From Blastocladiella emersonii ATCC 22665 (lineage: Eukaryota > Blastocladiomycota > Blastocladiomycetes > Blastocladiales > Blastocladiaceae), in assembly GCA_025594325.1 (NCBI GenBank), contig JANHCV010000006.1, positions 248,001 to 312,000 on the forward strand: a stretch of DNA of 64,000 nucleotides, read 5' to 3'. This document shows positions 45,685 to 56,790 of the stretch, in pieces (the stretch's first letter is position 1; each line of letters begins with the position of its first letter). Both the position numbers and the translations under genes were made by a program. The notes under the pieces were generated by a model. The model was not told where the DNA came from, did no database searches, and saw only the letters and a list, made by a program, of their open reading frames with translations.

Positions 45685-48529
45685 ACGACGTGGATGTAGA
45701 GAGCGCAGTTGGAGCGAGACGTGTTGGCGATTTCAAATAAAGTGCGGCGGTGCGGCGGTGCGGCGGTGCGGCGGTGCTGGCGCTAAACTGTCCACCTGTC
45801 TCGTGAGTGGCGCCTAAAACAGATGAGTCGACACTACACGCGGCTGTGCCCGCGGGTTGCGTAGCACAGGTGTTGCATTCGAACTTCAGTTGAAGACTCA
45901 CACTCAATTGAATGCATCTCCCGGTGGAACGTATCGTACTCAGGCGCGCGAGAAGCAAAGTCGTAATCGTGGGTTACATCGAACTGCATCCCGCCTGCAC
46001 TACTTGGTGTCGTTTAACAGCTCGTCTTTCTTTCTGTCACTTGCAGGGAGTTAAAAGAAATCATCTGGTGCTGGATGTCGTGCAGGAGAGACGCAAAGTG
46101 AAAGGTCGGGCCACCGCCGATCCCGCTTTGGATCACCTGACCGCGTTGCGCCACTCGATCGCACGCGTTTCGGCAGCCGCGTTTCCTTCGCCCACACCCC
46201 ATACCGTCCAAACGAACGCAAACAAACCAAAAAGAAGGTTTTAGGAGTGGAGAGAAGCCTGCTGTAGACCCGGTACCCACTTTCAGCAACGGTTCCTCCG
46301 CGATCAACAAGAGTCGATCGCACCCAATTGCCTCGAGGTCACGCATTTCTACTCCCGCTTAGCAGCTTCCTCCACCCCCTCCACATCCAACTTCTCGCGA
46401 CACTTGAAAAATTGGCTAGCAGACCGTGGCCCACATCATTCGCGCGTTCACGGGCGCCGCAACCTCGCGTCCTTGAGAGCCTTTGAAGCACTTCGAGTGA
46501 TGATTTCGAGGGCCGACGCCGTTCCGGTCGACTTCGTTCTTCAACATGCCACGCATCGAGCCGCAAACCAAGACCGTGCGGTTGCACGCTTCCACCCTCA
46601 AAACCGCGCAGACTTGGATGCGGAACCAGTTTACGCTTCGGACTTCACCCGCGGCTACAAAGCGATGCGAGCATTCTAGCAGCTTTCGCGTGTGCAATCA
46701 GATCGGCCGTGTCATCATCCATCACCGAATCGATCCGGATCAGAATCGCAAGTGCTCGATCCGATCGCTGGTTGTTGTCAAAAAGAGTTGTGCCGTACAG
46801 GAGGACGACACCGATATGGCCAGAAAAGAACGTCAGGTTTCAGGTCACCTCATCTCAGCTGCGGCTACTTCATCGGAGAAGTGTTACCTGAACTTCGGTC
46901 CAGCTTGACACCGCTGAGACTCCATGCCGCAAGTGGCTTTCCAAAACGCTGGAACCGAGGGCGCCGTGTCGTACTTGGCAACATCCGGGGAATTGGGCCC
47001 GGCAGGGAGCAGGTTTGAGCGCGACGGCACGGCGGGTGGTAAACTTGGGATAGGTGACACTTCTGCCAGTCCACAAGCCGGCGGACTAGCGCACACGCCT
47101 GCACAGACGCGCTACAGTGCGCGTCCAAGAGTACCTGCCCTGACGGCGGTGGCCGCGATGGTCAGGAAACCAGCAGCTTTCAGGTGGCCGTTGCAGGTGG
47201 TTTTCTTGCTCTCCGTGTTCTCACAGATGGTTCAGGAGGAAGGTGAAGGTCAGCGAGCTGGGGTGGTCCTGAAGCACATTCGCGGAACCCGCACTGAATG
47301 AACAGTAGGTCAAACAGCGCGCGGTGGATGCGCGACAGGACGTTGCGAGCAGAATCGTCCACGCTGAGCTTGGGGGCTGGCTGACAACGATTGCCACCGC
47401 TGCGAAGCTTCTCCGCCCGACGCCTTTCCAGCTCGACCTCCATATCGGCCGAGAGCTTTTGAAGGGTCAGGAGAAGCTGGTCCATGCGGTGGTGGTGGTC
47501 GATTCCATCTGATTTCATGGAGTTTTGAGTCAAGGAGGATGTTGCAGCAAGTCGGTTTGATTCATTGGCGATGGAGCATGTAGTTGGTGCGGGTCAGCGC
47601 AAGTGAGTTTGCGCCAGTGGAAGCTGCAGGCCAATGCACGACGGAGCTCACGCGAAAGCCCTGTCCAATCGATCGACCCGCCTTTCCGCGTCGATCCATG
47701 AACCGCTGGGCAGCCATTGCCAAGTTTTGGTCCTCGTCGACTGGCCACCATAGTCGAAACAGATTGGGTTGGTGAACAGCAAGTCAAGTTCGACGATAGA
47801 GCAAGTGGTTGGCGATGTAATAGCAAGAAAGCGAGCGAGCGGCAGCCTCGTAGACGTGTCCTGCGCACGGGCGGCTCACGGCGCCGGTCCGCGAAGAGCC
47901 ACGATCAACCTAGGGGCAAGTTTGCATCAGCTTACATCTCTCGTTGCCAGTAGTTGCATGCGATAGTGGCGCGGGGTGCTTGCACCGTGGGGAGGAGAGA
48001 CTACTTCGAGATCGCTGGCGACCGAGGTAGCGTGTCGCGCTGCGTGTCGGGTCACGCGGGTGGCGCTTCGCGAGGCGATCCGATCCGCCCAACCTTCGCC
48101 GCGAGCCGAGTTGACACCCAAACGAGAGCAATGCCTCGGAGTCTATCAACTAACCGCAGAGAAGAGGAATGGCGCGGCTCCCGTGGGCGCGTCATGGTGT
48201 CTCTACCGCTCAGTGTCCACGATGGCAGTCGCGAAGCGACAGCCATCGTACGTTCCTGAGGTGGGTTTGCGGCTCGAGGATCATTGGACTCGTTTGCGGT
48301 GGTTTCCGTGAGCCGAGTCCAAATAACGCTGCCGTTAGTGGAGAAGCAGGTGGCCGAAGTCGGCAGAGCTTTCAGGATCGAGGGTGGGCAGCAAACGAAG
48401 CCATCGGGCATCGTCATCAGCGACGAGTCCATCAACGCTTGCCGACACGAACTCAACCGTCCCGTCGCTCACGCCAGACCAGATGTAGTGGTTGCAAATG
48501 CAGTAGTCAGTATATCCCCTCCATCATCA
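45685..48529. other. Gene-poor accessory interval
   Basis: About 2.8 kb of lower-GC sequence without a gene I can support. The best candidate is a minus-strand frame at 47180-47533. It has a helical stretch, MDQLLLTLQKLSADMEVELE, then SVDDSARNVLSRIHRALFDL, but it lacks a recognised domain or splice partners. Other short frames at 45912-46346 and 46546-46908 look like chance frames or worn element sequence. No terminal repeats of the neighbouring reverse transcriptase element were found in it. Confidence 0.35.
45742..45773. repeat. 8-bp tandem repeat (GTGCGGCG)x4
   Basis: Four exact units, followed by a partial fifth, about 60-90 bp upstream of the reverse transcriptase start. Confidence 0.9.
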
Positions 48530-49081
48530 TCACAGCTCATCACCACGCGCACCACTCCGCGCCCCCGCGCGCGGGTTGAGTGCCGCGAGGTGCGCGGCGC
48601 ACGCTTCGGGCGCCGCGACGACAGCGCGCGAGACGCACGTGTACCAGTCGCCGTGGGTGCACTTGGTGGTGAGGGGCGGGCACGGGCAGTCGCGGGGTTC
48701 GCGGACGCAGACGCGCTTGGCGGCCGCCGCCGCAGCGGCCGCGGACTGTGGCGCGTTGGGTGACGCGGAGACGGCGGGCGGGAAGGGTGGGCACAGGTAG
48801 TCGGTGCACGAGGCTAGATGGGGCGAGAGGTCAGGGACACAGACTCGGCGCGCGGGCGCGGGTGCGGGTGTGGCGACGGCAGGCCGTGTAGTACCGATCT
48901 CGTCCTTGGACTCCTGTTGGCGCTTCTGCTGCTGCGCCTGCTGCTGCTGCTGGCGGTTGCCGCCCGTGAACATGTCGAAGAAGCCGAAGGCGGCGGCGGC
49001 GTGCAGGTGCGCCAGGACGACGACGAGGGCGAGCGCCAGGGCGAGCGCGGTGCGTGGGCGCGTCAGAGTCGATTGCATCAT
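48530..49081 (-). CDS. LCL2: LCL2-like secretory-pathway protein ending in GDEL
   Basis: A single exon of 183 residues. A signal peptide is evident (ALALALALVVVLAHLHAAAA, cleavage near 32), followed by FGFFDMFTGGNRQQQQQAQQ, the usual start of mature LCL2 with its Gln-rich run. The cysteine pattern CTDYLCPPFPP, KRVCVREPRDCPCP and KCTHGDWYTCVS matches long chronological lifespan protein 2, a small fungal protein linked to ER-associated degradation. An Ala run (residues ~113-121) splits the Cys region. The last four residues are GDEL, close to the KDEL/HDEL retrieval signals. This fits residence in the ER lumen, though G in the first place is unusual. Divergent from the coiled-coil gene, with 167 bp between start codons. 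Confidence 0.85.
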   Translation of the reverse strand: MMQSTLTRPRTALALALALVVVLAHLHAAAAFGFFDMFTGGNRQQQQQAQQQKRQQESKDEIGTTRPAVATPAPAPARRVCVPDLSPHLASCTDYLCPPFPPAVSASPNAPQSAAAAAAAAKRVCVREPRDCPCPPLTTKCTHGDWYTCVSRAVVAAPEACAAHLAALNPRAGARSGARGDEL

Positions 49082-49248
49082 GTTTCGTTGCGTGGTCAGA
49101 GCTCCGTGGTTGTGGATCGTGTTGCGAGAGGGAGAGCGAGGGCGCGAGAGCGGCGCGTCGGCGAGGAAGCGTCGCCACGGTCACGGCGGGCCTGAAACGG
49201 CAGAGTTGCTCTCCCCGTCGCTCGCTCTCCCCGCTCCCTACCCCTGCC

Positions 49249-51431
49249 ATGCATGCAACCACAACCACGACCATGACACTCTCCGCACCGCGGTGGGACG
49301 TGCACTCGCTGCTCGCCGTGAAGCGCGCGCTGGCCGCGGATCTGCCGCCGTCGCCGCCGCCCTCGCACCCTGCGCAGGCCGACTCGCCCCTGTCCACGCT
49401 GCTGGCGACGCGCCGCGAGCTGAGCATCTTTGGCGACGACGAGCCCGACGTCTCGATCATGTCGTCGGCCACCCACAGTCACCGGCTCGACCGCGCGCCC
49501 TCGAACCTGTCGATCGTCCCCGTCGAGGACTACACGGGCCTGCAGCACCAGCTCAGCGAGTGCCGCGCCGAGCTGCACGCCGTCCACGTCGAGAACCAGC
49601 GGCTGCAGGAGCAGGTGCGGAGTGCTGCCGCTTCTGCGTCGGCCGCGCCTGTCCCGGCGCCCGCCGTCGTGCAGGAGACCCGAGATGAGGAGGACCAGGA
49701 CAGGGGTTACGCGAACCTTATTCCCGCCACCTGCCCCGCCCCACCCTGACCCCGCCGAATCCCCGCGTGTAGAGTGCACGCAGTGCCTCGAGTACGAGTC
49801 GTACGTGACCCGCCTCGAGTCCGAATCCCTGGGCATGCGCTCGCGCGTCGCCGAGCAGGCCCACGAGATTGACGACCTGCGGGACCTTGTCCGCTCGCGC
49901 CGTGCCGCCTCCCCCTCCCCTTCCGAAGACCTCGCGCCGCAACTCGCCGCCGAACGCGCACGTTCTCAGGCGCTGCACGACGCAGTACTCTCCCTGCGCG
50001 AGGAACTCGACCGCGTGACCGAGTCCCGCACCTCGATCGCGCGGGAACACGCGTCCCTGTCCGCCGCGCGCGACGCGGCCGAGCGCGACCGCGACGCGTG
50101 GCGCGCGCGGTGCGGCGACCTCGAGCGGATCGCCGAGGAGGGCCGCCAGGCGATCGCCGACCGCGACGTCCTGACCGAGCAGCGGCGCGCGCTGCTCGCC
50201 AACTTCGACGCGCGGCTGCAGGCTGTCGAGGACGAGGAGCGCGCCGAGCGCGCGAGGCTGCAGCGCCAGCTCGACGCGCTGTCGCCCGAGTTCGAGGGGT
50301 TGCGCAACGCGCTGCATGTCGCGCAGCAGGATTTGAGTGGGGCGAGCGCGCTGGTGCGTGAGCTCGAGGCGGAGCTTACGGCGGAGAAGACGATGGGGGT
50401 TCATCTCCAGCGCGAGAATGCGGCGCTCGTGGATGAGGTCGAGCAGCTCAAGGTACCATTCCCCGCGCCTCATACCCGTGCGCGGTGACTGACTTTCGTC
50501 ATGATAGGTCGAACTCGACGCCAAACAGTCCGACACCGCCCAGCTCGCCGCGCTGCGCGCCGAGAACACGGACCTGCACCACAAGCTCGACCGCGCGCAG
50601 TCGCAGCTGCGCGTGCTGCAGGCCACCGTCGACCAGGTCATCCACAGCCCGCCGACGCGCGCCGGGTCCGTGTACGGCGGCGTCACTCCCTCCTCCTCAT
50701 CCTCTGCCGCGGGCACGCCCAAGACGGCCAGCCACCGCGTCTCGTGGGCCCCGTCGTCGTCCTCGGGATCCGCGATCCCCGTCCCCTCGAGTTCGTCGTC
50801 GTCGCGCCCGGGCTCCGTGACCCCCGAAACCACCTCTGCAGCATCGACCCCCGGCAGCAGCAACAGCTCGACGGGCCTCCGCCCGCCGTCCATCGCCAAC
50901 ATGCGCGCGCTCGCCCTGCACCACTCGGCGTCGCAGCCCAACCTGCGCGCCAGCGTCTCGGGACTGCGCCCGCCGTCCGCGACTGCATCGGGTGGCATGT
51001 CCCCGCCATCGTCGTCGGCGGGTACGGGATTCCGGTCGCCCATGGTCGCGTGGAGCGCCGGGCGGGACTCGCCCGTCGCGGCGGCGGCGGGAACCCAGAC
51101 ACAACCGCAGGGTCAGCAGGGCGGCGAGTCCCCGGCGTCGTCGGATGCGCGGTGGCGGCAGCACGTCGAGACGGCGCGGCAGCTCGAGGCTGGGTTGCGC
51201 GATTTACAGGCGCGCAAGGAGTCGGTACGTTGATGAGGTTCAAGAAGCGAGGCGGATGGAAGACTAACCCCCGCGCGCCGTGTGTAGCTGCAAGCCGACT
51301 ACGCGCGGATCCCGCTGACGCCGTCGTCGACGAACCGGCGGCGCAAGGAAGAGCTCGAGGGCCGGCTGGACGCCGTGGACCGCGAGATTGGGAGTGTGCG
51401 GATGAAGCTCAAGGCGATGCATTTCCCGTGA
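49249..51431 (+). CDS. Coiled-coil protein, centrosome/enkurin-like tail
   Basis: Four exons (49249-49705, 49773-50452, 50508-51224, 51288-51431) close in frame to 665 residues. Residues ~95-120 and ~155-430 are heptad-rich (LREELDRVTESRTSIAREHA, RLQRQLDALSPEFEGLRNAL, ELEAELTAEKTMGVHLQREN), so a long coiled coil is likely. A Ser/Thr/Pro-rich, probably disordered region covers ~430-590. The C-terminus returns to helix with QADYARIPLTPSSTNRRRKE followed by ELEGRLDAVDREIGSVRM. That tail (Y-x-x-[IL]P...RRRKEELE...LE.I) resembles the end of enkurin-type and some centrosomal proteins, but the similarity is short. A cytoskeletal or centrosome role is a guess. The stop lies 63 bp from the ABP1 stop. 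Confidence 0.7.
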
Positions 51432-51494
51432 TGATACAAAACTTGCTTTACATTCCCGACCGTGCTTCCACATTCCTCTTCTGCGCGATACAGC

Positions 51495-53435
51495 TCACGC
51501 GAGCGCAACCGGCTTGACGTACGCGGTCGGGAAATACCCAACCTTGTCCGTCCCCGCGACACGGCCCTGGGACCACTCCTCGTCGAGCGGCGCGATTTCC
51601 ACAACAAGCTGGCCGGGCACCAGGACCAGCTCCTCGGCGTCCGCCGCCGCGTACGCGAACTCGGCCGTCGCGACCGCATCGGGCCGGTCGGCCGCCAGCA
51701 CCAGCGGCGCGACGGGGTCGAGGTACGTCGACGGACACAGGCCGCGGAGGCCCGTGCCGAGCGACTCGACCACGTTCCACCCCTCGGCCGCCTCGATCAG
51801 GTACACCACGTCGCCCACCGAAAGCGCGATCTCGGTCGCGTCCTCGGGCACCCACGGGTGCGCGGCGACGTACATGTTGCCGAGCGTGCGGTCGATCTCG
51901 ATCGGCGCGGGCGCGGCGGCGACGGGTTCAGGGACGATGGGCTCGGGCTCGGGCTCGGGTGCGGGAGCAGGAGCAGGAGCAGCAGCGACAGGCATGCGGG
52001 GAGGCAGCGCGGGCGGGGCAGGCGACTCGTTGCGCGGCGGGAGCGCCGGCGGCGGCGGGGTCGGTTCGCGCGCGGGCTCGGGTTCGGGCTCGTACTGCAC
52101 AGGCTCGGCCTCCGGCTGCGGCTCCGGTTCCGGCTGCGGCTCCGGCTCGGGCTCCACGACAGGCGCGGGTGGCGAAGGGACCGGGGCGGGCGCAGGGGCA
52201 GGTGGGGAGACATGAACCGGGCGAGGCGCGGGGGCCGGAGCCGGTGCAGCTGCAGCGACCGTGGGGTTTCCCGCGAGCGCGTTGGTCCCCGCGGGCGTCG
52301 CCTTGACGATGGGCGGCGGGATCGACGGCGTGTTGCCGACCGTCCACTTGCGCGTCGTCTTGGGCGACGTGAGCGGGCTAGTCGTCGCCGAGGACGACGT
52401 GGACAGCGACTTGAACCGGGCCGACATGGCGGCGACGCCCGACGCGGGCGCAGCGGCCTCAACGACGTCCACGTTCTCGCGGCTGCGGCGCGCGCTGCGC
52501 AGGGCCTGCTCCTCGCGGTACTCTTCCTCCTCGCGGGCCTGGCGCGCCTTGATCATGGCGGCGAGCTCGGCGTCGCGCGCCGACTTGCCGTCACCGCCGC
52601 CTGACGCCTCGTCGGCCGAGTTGGACGTGGCGCGGGCGAGGTCCGGCGCGGCAAACGCGGCGGCGGACGGCGTGAAGGTGCGTTTAGTGGGAGCGCCGAT
52701 GGACGACGCGTTGGCGGCGTAAGCGGCGGCCGAGGGCGCGAAGATGGGCTTGGTCGCGACGGGGCGCGGCGCGGCCACGGGAGCGGGAGCCGGGCGGGGC
52801 GCCATGGCGGGGGGCGCGGCCACGGAGCGCGTCACGACGGGCTTGGCAACGGGCCCCGGCGCGGGACGCGGCGCCATGGTCGTCGGCGCGGTGGTGCGGG
52901 TGACGGGCGCGGGACGGAGCACGGGCGCGACGGGGGCGGACGCGGCCGGGTTCTGGTAGTGGAACGAGTATTTGGCGCCGGTCTGGACCTTTTCGCGGAT
53001 GACGGCGGGGTCGACGTCCGACTCGTCGCGGGCGAGGATGCGGACGTGGTAGCCGGCGAAGAAGGACGACGCAGACTCGAGGTGCGACGGGAAGTGCGAC
53101 TTGCGCATGGCGGGGACGCCCTCGCCGCACTGTGGTGAGACGAGTTAGTGAAGGGGCGCAAGGACGTGTAAGCAAGAAACAAGTACCCAGCAGATGAGGA
53201 CGAGCTTGGGCAGGCCCGAGTTGGGGTCGGTGACGCGCACGAACGCGTACTGCTCCTTGGAGTACTCGAGGGCGTCGAGCAGGTCGTCGAGGCCGCCGTC
53301 CCCGACCTCGTCGAGGTGCATCTCGCCGCTGGCCACGGCCGACGCCACGACGTACGTGGCGCTCGCGTCGCCCGACCGCACGCGCTCGAGCGCGGCGCGG
53401 ATCGCGGTGCCGTCCTGCAGGAAGCTGAGCGACAT
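51495..53435 (-). CDS. ABP1: Actin-binding protein 1 / drebrin-like (ADF-H and SH3)
   Basis: Two exons (53435-53187, 53129-51495) close in frame to 627 residues. Residues 1-~135 form an ADF-homology domain: FLQDGTAIRAALERVRSGDA, YAFVRVTDPNSGLPKLVLIC then W/CGEGVP across the splice, and HLESASSFFAGYHVRILARD. A Pro/Ala-rich middle follows, with several poly-proline segments (PSPPAPVVEPEPEPQPEPEP) and an acidic/basic helical stretch, AARDAELAAMIKARQAREEEE-like, near 305. Two SH3 domains close the protein: one from about 503 (YVAAHPWVPEDATEIALSVG) and one from about 564 (ATAEFAYAAADAEELVLVPG ... GYFPTAYVKPV). This is the architecture of Abp1, which joins cortical actin patches to endocytosis and Arp2/3. 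Two SH3 domains rather than one is worth noting. Confidence 0.92.
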
Positions 53436-53781
53436 GTGTGGTTGTTGATACGTTGCTTACTAGTTACTGGTTCGTTGGTTGGGGAGAGAGGGGGGATCGC
53501 GCGCCAAGGGGCGCCAAGAGGCGCACGCTGCCCGCCAACGTCGAAGTCGAAGCAGCCAAGGAAAGAAACGCGTCGATCGGCGCACCCCCGAAACCAGCTG
53601 GTTTCGGTCACCTGATGCTAGCCGAGCGGGTTTCTCCTCCCCGAGATGACGCGCATGCATGCACGCTTGGGGCCGGAAAGCTTGCTCCCGCTGCACTCAT
53701 CGTTGCTCCACTCCTCCCCCCGACCGGTGCCACTTGCTGCATCGCGCCCGGCACTCTCCGTGCGCGCGTCCTCTCGACATA
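53436..53781. promoter_or_regulatory. Divergent intergenic region, ABP1 / RNA14
   Basis: 346 bp between the start codons. No convincing TATA box or known site. A CT-rich stretch lies just upstream of the RNA14 start (about 53700-53730). Confidence 0.4.
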
Positions 53782-56700
53782 ATGGAACCCAACGGCGGCG
53801 CACCTGGATCGGCGTCGGCCCCACCACCGCCGCCCGCGGCCGCCGCTCCGGCTCCGGCTCCGGCTCCGGCCACGCCCGCCACCACCGCGGCCGCCGCGGA
53901 CCCGCCGGCGCAGATCCCGCCCGGCGCGCTCCCGCCGCGCCTCGACCGGCTGCGGCAGCGGACCGTCGAGAACCCGCTCGACTACGACGCGTGGCGGCTG
54001 CTGGCGACCGAGTACCCGGGCACGCCCGCGGGCCGCGCCGACCCGGCCGCCGTCAACGCGCTGTTCGAGCGCATCGTGCGCCTGTTCCCCTACGGCACGC
54101 GCATCTGGTCCATGTACATCGACTTCACGGTCCACACCGCCCGCGACGACCACGAGGCCATCTCGCGGCTGTTTGCCCGCTCGCTCAGGGCGGTCCACTC
54201 GCTCGACCTCTACCGCGTCTACCTGCAGTACATCCGCAAGCAGCACCCCTTCAACGGCTCCGAGCTCGAGGTCGCCCACGCCCGCTCCGTCGTCATCCAG
54301 GCCTACGAGTTTGTGCTGGGCGATGTCGCCCACGACCGCGACGTCGGCCCGCTGTGGCTCGAGTACATTGCCCTGCTCAAGACCGTCGCCGTGTCCAACC
54401 AGTTCGAGGAGCAGCGCAAGCTCGACGAGCTCTCGGCCGTCTACCAGCGCGCCATCGCCTTCCCGCACGCCAACGTCGAGCCCATCTGGCGCGAGTGGGA
54501 GGTGTTCGAGAACGGCCGCAACAAGCTCGCCGCCCGCAAGATCATCCAGGACCGCGTCCAGACCTTTGTCGCCTCGCGCAACGGCTTCCGCGCCCTGCGC
54601 TCCTTCTGGGACGCCGTCGACAAGTTCGCCCCCGTCACCACCGCGCCCACCTTTGCCTCCGCCGAAAAGGCCCAGCTCGCCGCCTGGCGCGCCCTCATCG
54701 ACTGGGAAAAGGGCAACGCCCTCAAGATCGACGACCCCAACGTCCGCTACGCCCGCGTCGCATGGGCCTACTGGCAGGCCATCGGCGCCATGACCCGCTT
54801 CCCCGAGCTGTGGTACGAGTTTGCCGCCTTTGCCTCGGCCGCCGGTCGGCCCGACGACGCGCTCAACATCCTCAAGTCCGCCGCCGACGTGTGCGACGGA
54901 AGGTACTTTTCATTCTCGGTCCGTAGCCGTGGACCTGGCTCTCACTGTCGCCTCCTCCGTGTATTCCGCTTTGACCCGTTCGTCAACGACTCGCACTCGC
55001 GCAACTACTGCTCGACTCGACTCGACTCGACTCGGACGCCTGTCACTCCTACCCTCCCACTTTCCCCGTCGCTGCTGCCGCTGCTGCTGGTGCTGCCGCA
55101 TTCTTTCAACACGAACTGCTTGCTACCCTCTCCTCTTGCGTCCCCCGTCTCGTGAACTGTCCCCGGCTCGGCTCGTGTGAATGTCTCTCTCCCTCCTCGC
55201 GTACGTGTCCCTTGTTCCGCCACGTCGTCGTCGCTACCGCGGTGTAGCTACCTCGTGCACTTCTCGCTCGCCGACATGTACGAGGCCAAGGGCGACAAGC
55301 CCAACTGCACCGCGACCTACGAGCGGCTCGTCGCGTACTGGACCGCCAAGGCCGAGACCCTCATCAAGCAGCACGCGCTGACGCCCGAGGAAGCCGCCGC
55401 TCTCCCGTCCGCCGTCGCCGCGGCCCAGGGCGGCACGCCCATCGACACCGAGCGCCTGGCGGACGCCGACCGCGCGGCGCTCGACGAGGCGCGCCACGCC
55501 GTGTCGCTCGCGTGGATCATGTACATGCGCATGGCCGCGCGCACCGGCGGCGTCGGCGAGATGCGCGGCGTGTTCCGGCGCGCGCGCAACCCGGACACGC
55601 GCACGTGGCAGGTGATCGTGGCGTCGGCGCTGCTGGAGTACCACCGTGGGCCCAGCGAGTCCGCGCTCACGGTGCCCAAGAAGATCTTCGCGTTCGCGTG
55701 CCAGGCGTTCCCCGCGGACCCCGCGCCCGTCCTCGCCTTCGCCGACTGGCTGCTCGGCACCCGCGACCACGTCAACGCCGTGTCGACGCTCGTCAAGGCC
55801 ATCAACAGCCCCGCGATGCCTGACGACGCGAAACGCGTGCTCGCCCACCGCCTTGCGCGCGTCCACGCCGAGGTCTCGGACCTCCGCACCCTCGCCCAGT
55901 TCGAGGCCGAGATCCAGGCGCAATTCCCCGCCGAGTCTAACACCGTCGACCACGCGCGCCGCCGGTACGCGTTCATGGACCTCGACCTCGTCGCCGCGCG
56001 CGATTTGGGGTTGCCCGCGGGCCCCGCGGCGCTCGCGTCCGCACTCGCCTTCTCGCCCGACCTCGCCGCGGGGCTCGGCGGCGTCGGCGAGTCGGTCCTC
56101 GCCAAGACGCTCGCGCGGTCCGGCAGCAGTTTCCTCGGTCTCAACCTCGCCGCCACCTCGGGTCAGTCTGGCTCCGCGCCCGCCGTCTCGTCCTCCGACA
56201 CCACCAACCCCGCTCAGCAGCAAGGTGACGACGCGGGTAGCGGCCGCGACACCCCGCGCCGCCGCGTGCTCGACGACTGGGTCGCCCCCGCACACGTGGC
56301 CGCGCCCGACGTGTCGCGGGCCTCCGGGTGGGCCGCGTACCGCCCGCCCCGCATGACCGACGACGAGGAGCGCGCACTCAACGACCGCCACCGCCAGCTC
56401 GTCGCCGCCGCGATGCGCGAGGAGCGCGAGATGCGCCAGGCGCGGGCGGCGGCTGCTGCCGCTGCTCCGCCCGCGGCGCGTGATGACGATCGCCACCGTG
56501 GCCCGGCCAGTGGTGGGCCCGCCCCGCCGCCGCCCGTCAACCCGACCGAGGTGCTCCTGGGCCATGTCGCGATGCTCCCGCCCGCGGCGGACTTTATTGG
56601 GCCGTTTGTGGATGTCGTCGGCCTGCTCCGGATCGTCGGCGATCTCGCGCTCCCGCCGCCCGGCGCGTACAGCGCGGGTGGCAGCGGTGGTGGGTCGGGC

Positions 56701-56790
56701 GACGCGGACCGCGGTGACCCGCGCCGCCGCAAGCGGCCGCTTGACGATCCCGCGACGGCGGCGGGTGGGGCGAAGCGGTACCGGTCGTGA
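53782..56790 (+). CDS. RNA14: mRNA 3'-end processing protein RNA14/CSTF3
   Basis: Two exons (53782-54902, 55248-56790) close in frame to 887 residues. After a Pro/Ala-rich start, half-a-TPR (HAT) repeats run from about residue 65 to 620: NPLDYDAWRLLATEYPGT, IVRLFPYGTRIWSMYIDFTV, PLWLEYIALLKTVAVSNQFE, ELWYEFAAFASAAGRPDDAL, YLVHFSLADMYEAKGDKPNC. This is the Suf-type scaffold of cleavage factor IA (yeast) or CstF-77 (animals), which dimerises and holds the RNA-binding partner. The C-terminal ~803-830 segment (VLLGHVAMLPPAADFIGP then FVDVVGLLRIVGD) is the short 'monkeytail' that binds RNA15/CstF-64. A Gly-rich basic tail follows. It acts in the nucleus on pre-mRNA cleavage and polyadenylation. 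Its intron is unusually long for this window. Confidence 0.93.
54903..55247 (+). other. Long intron of RNA14 (345 nt)
   Basis: Donor GTACTT, acceptor GTGTAG. Most other introns here are about 50-90 nt. It contains a short (CTCGA)n run at about 55013-55033. I see no RNA gene in it with confidence. Confidence 0.7.

Noticed and set aside
47180..47533. Minus-strand 117-codon frame with a helical stretch
   Set aside because: Protein-like in part but no domain, no splice partners and no neighbours to support it. Left as a note in the interval entry.
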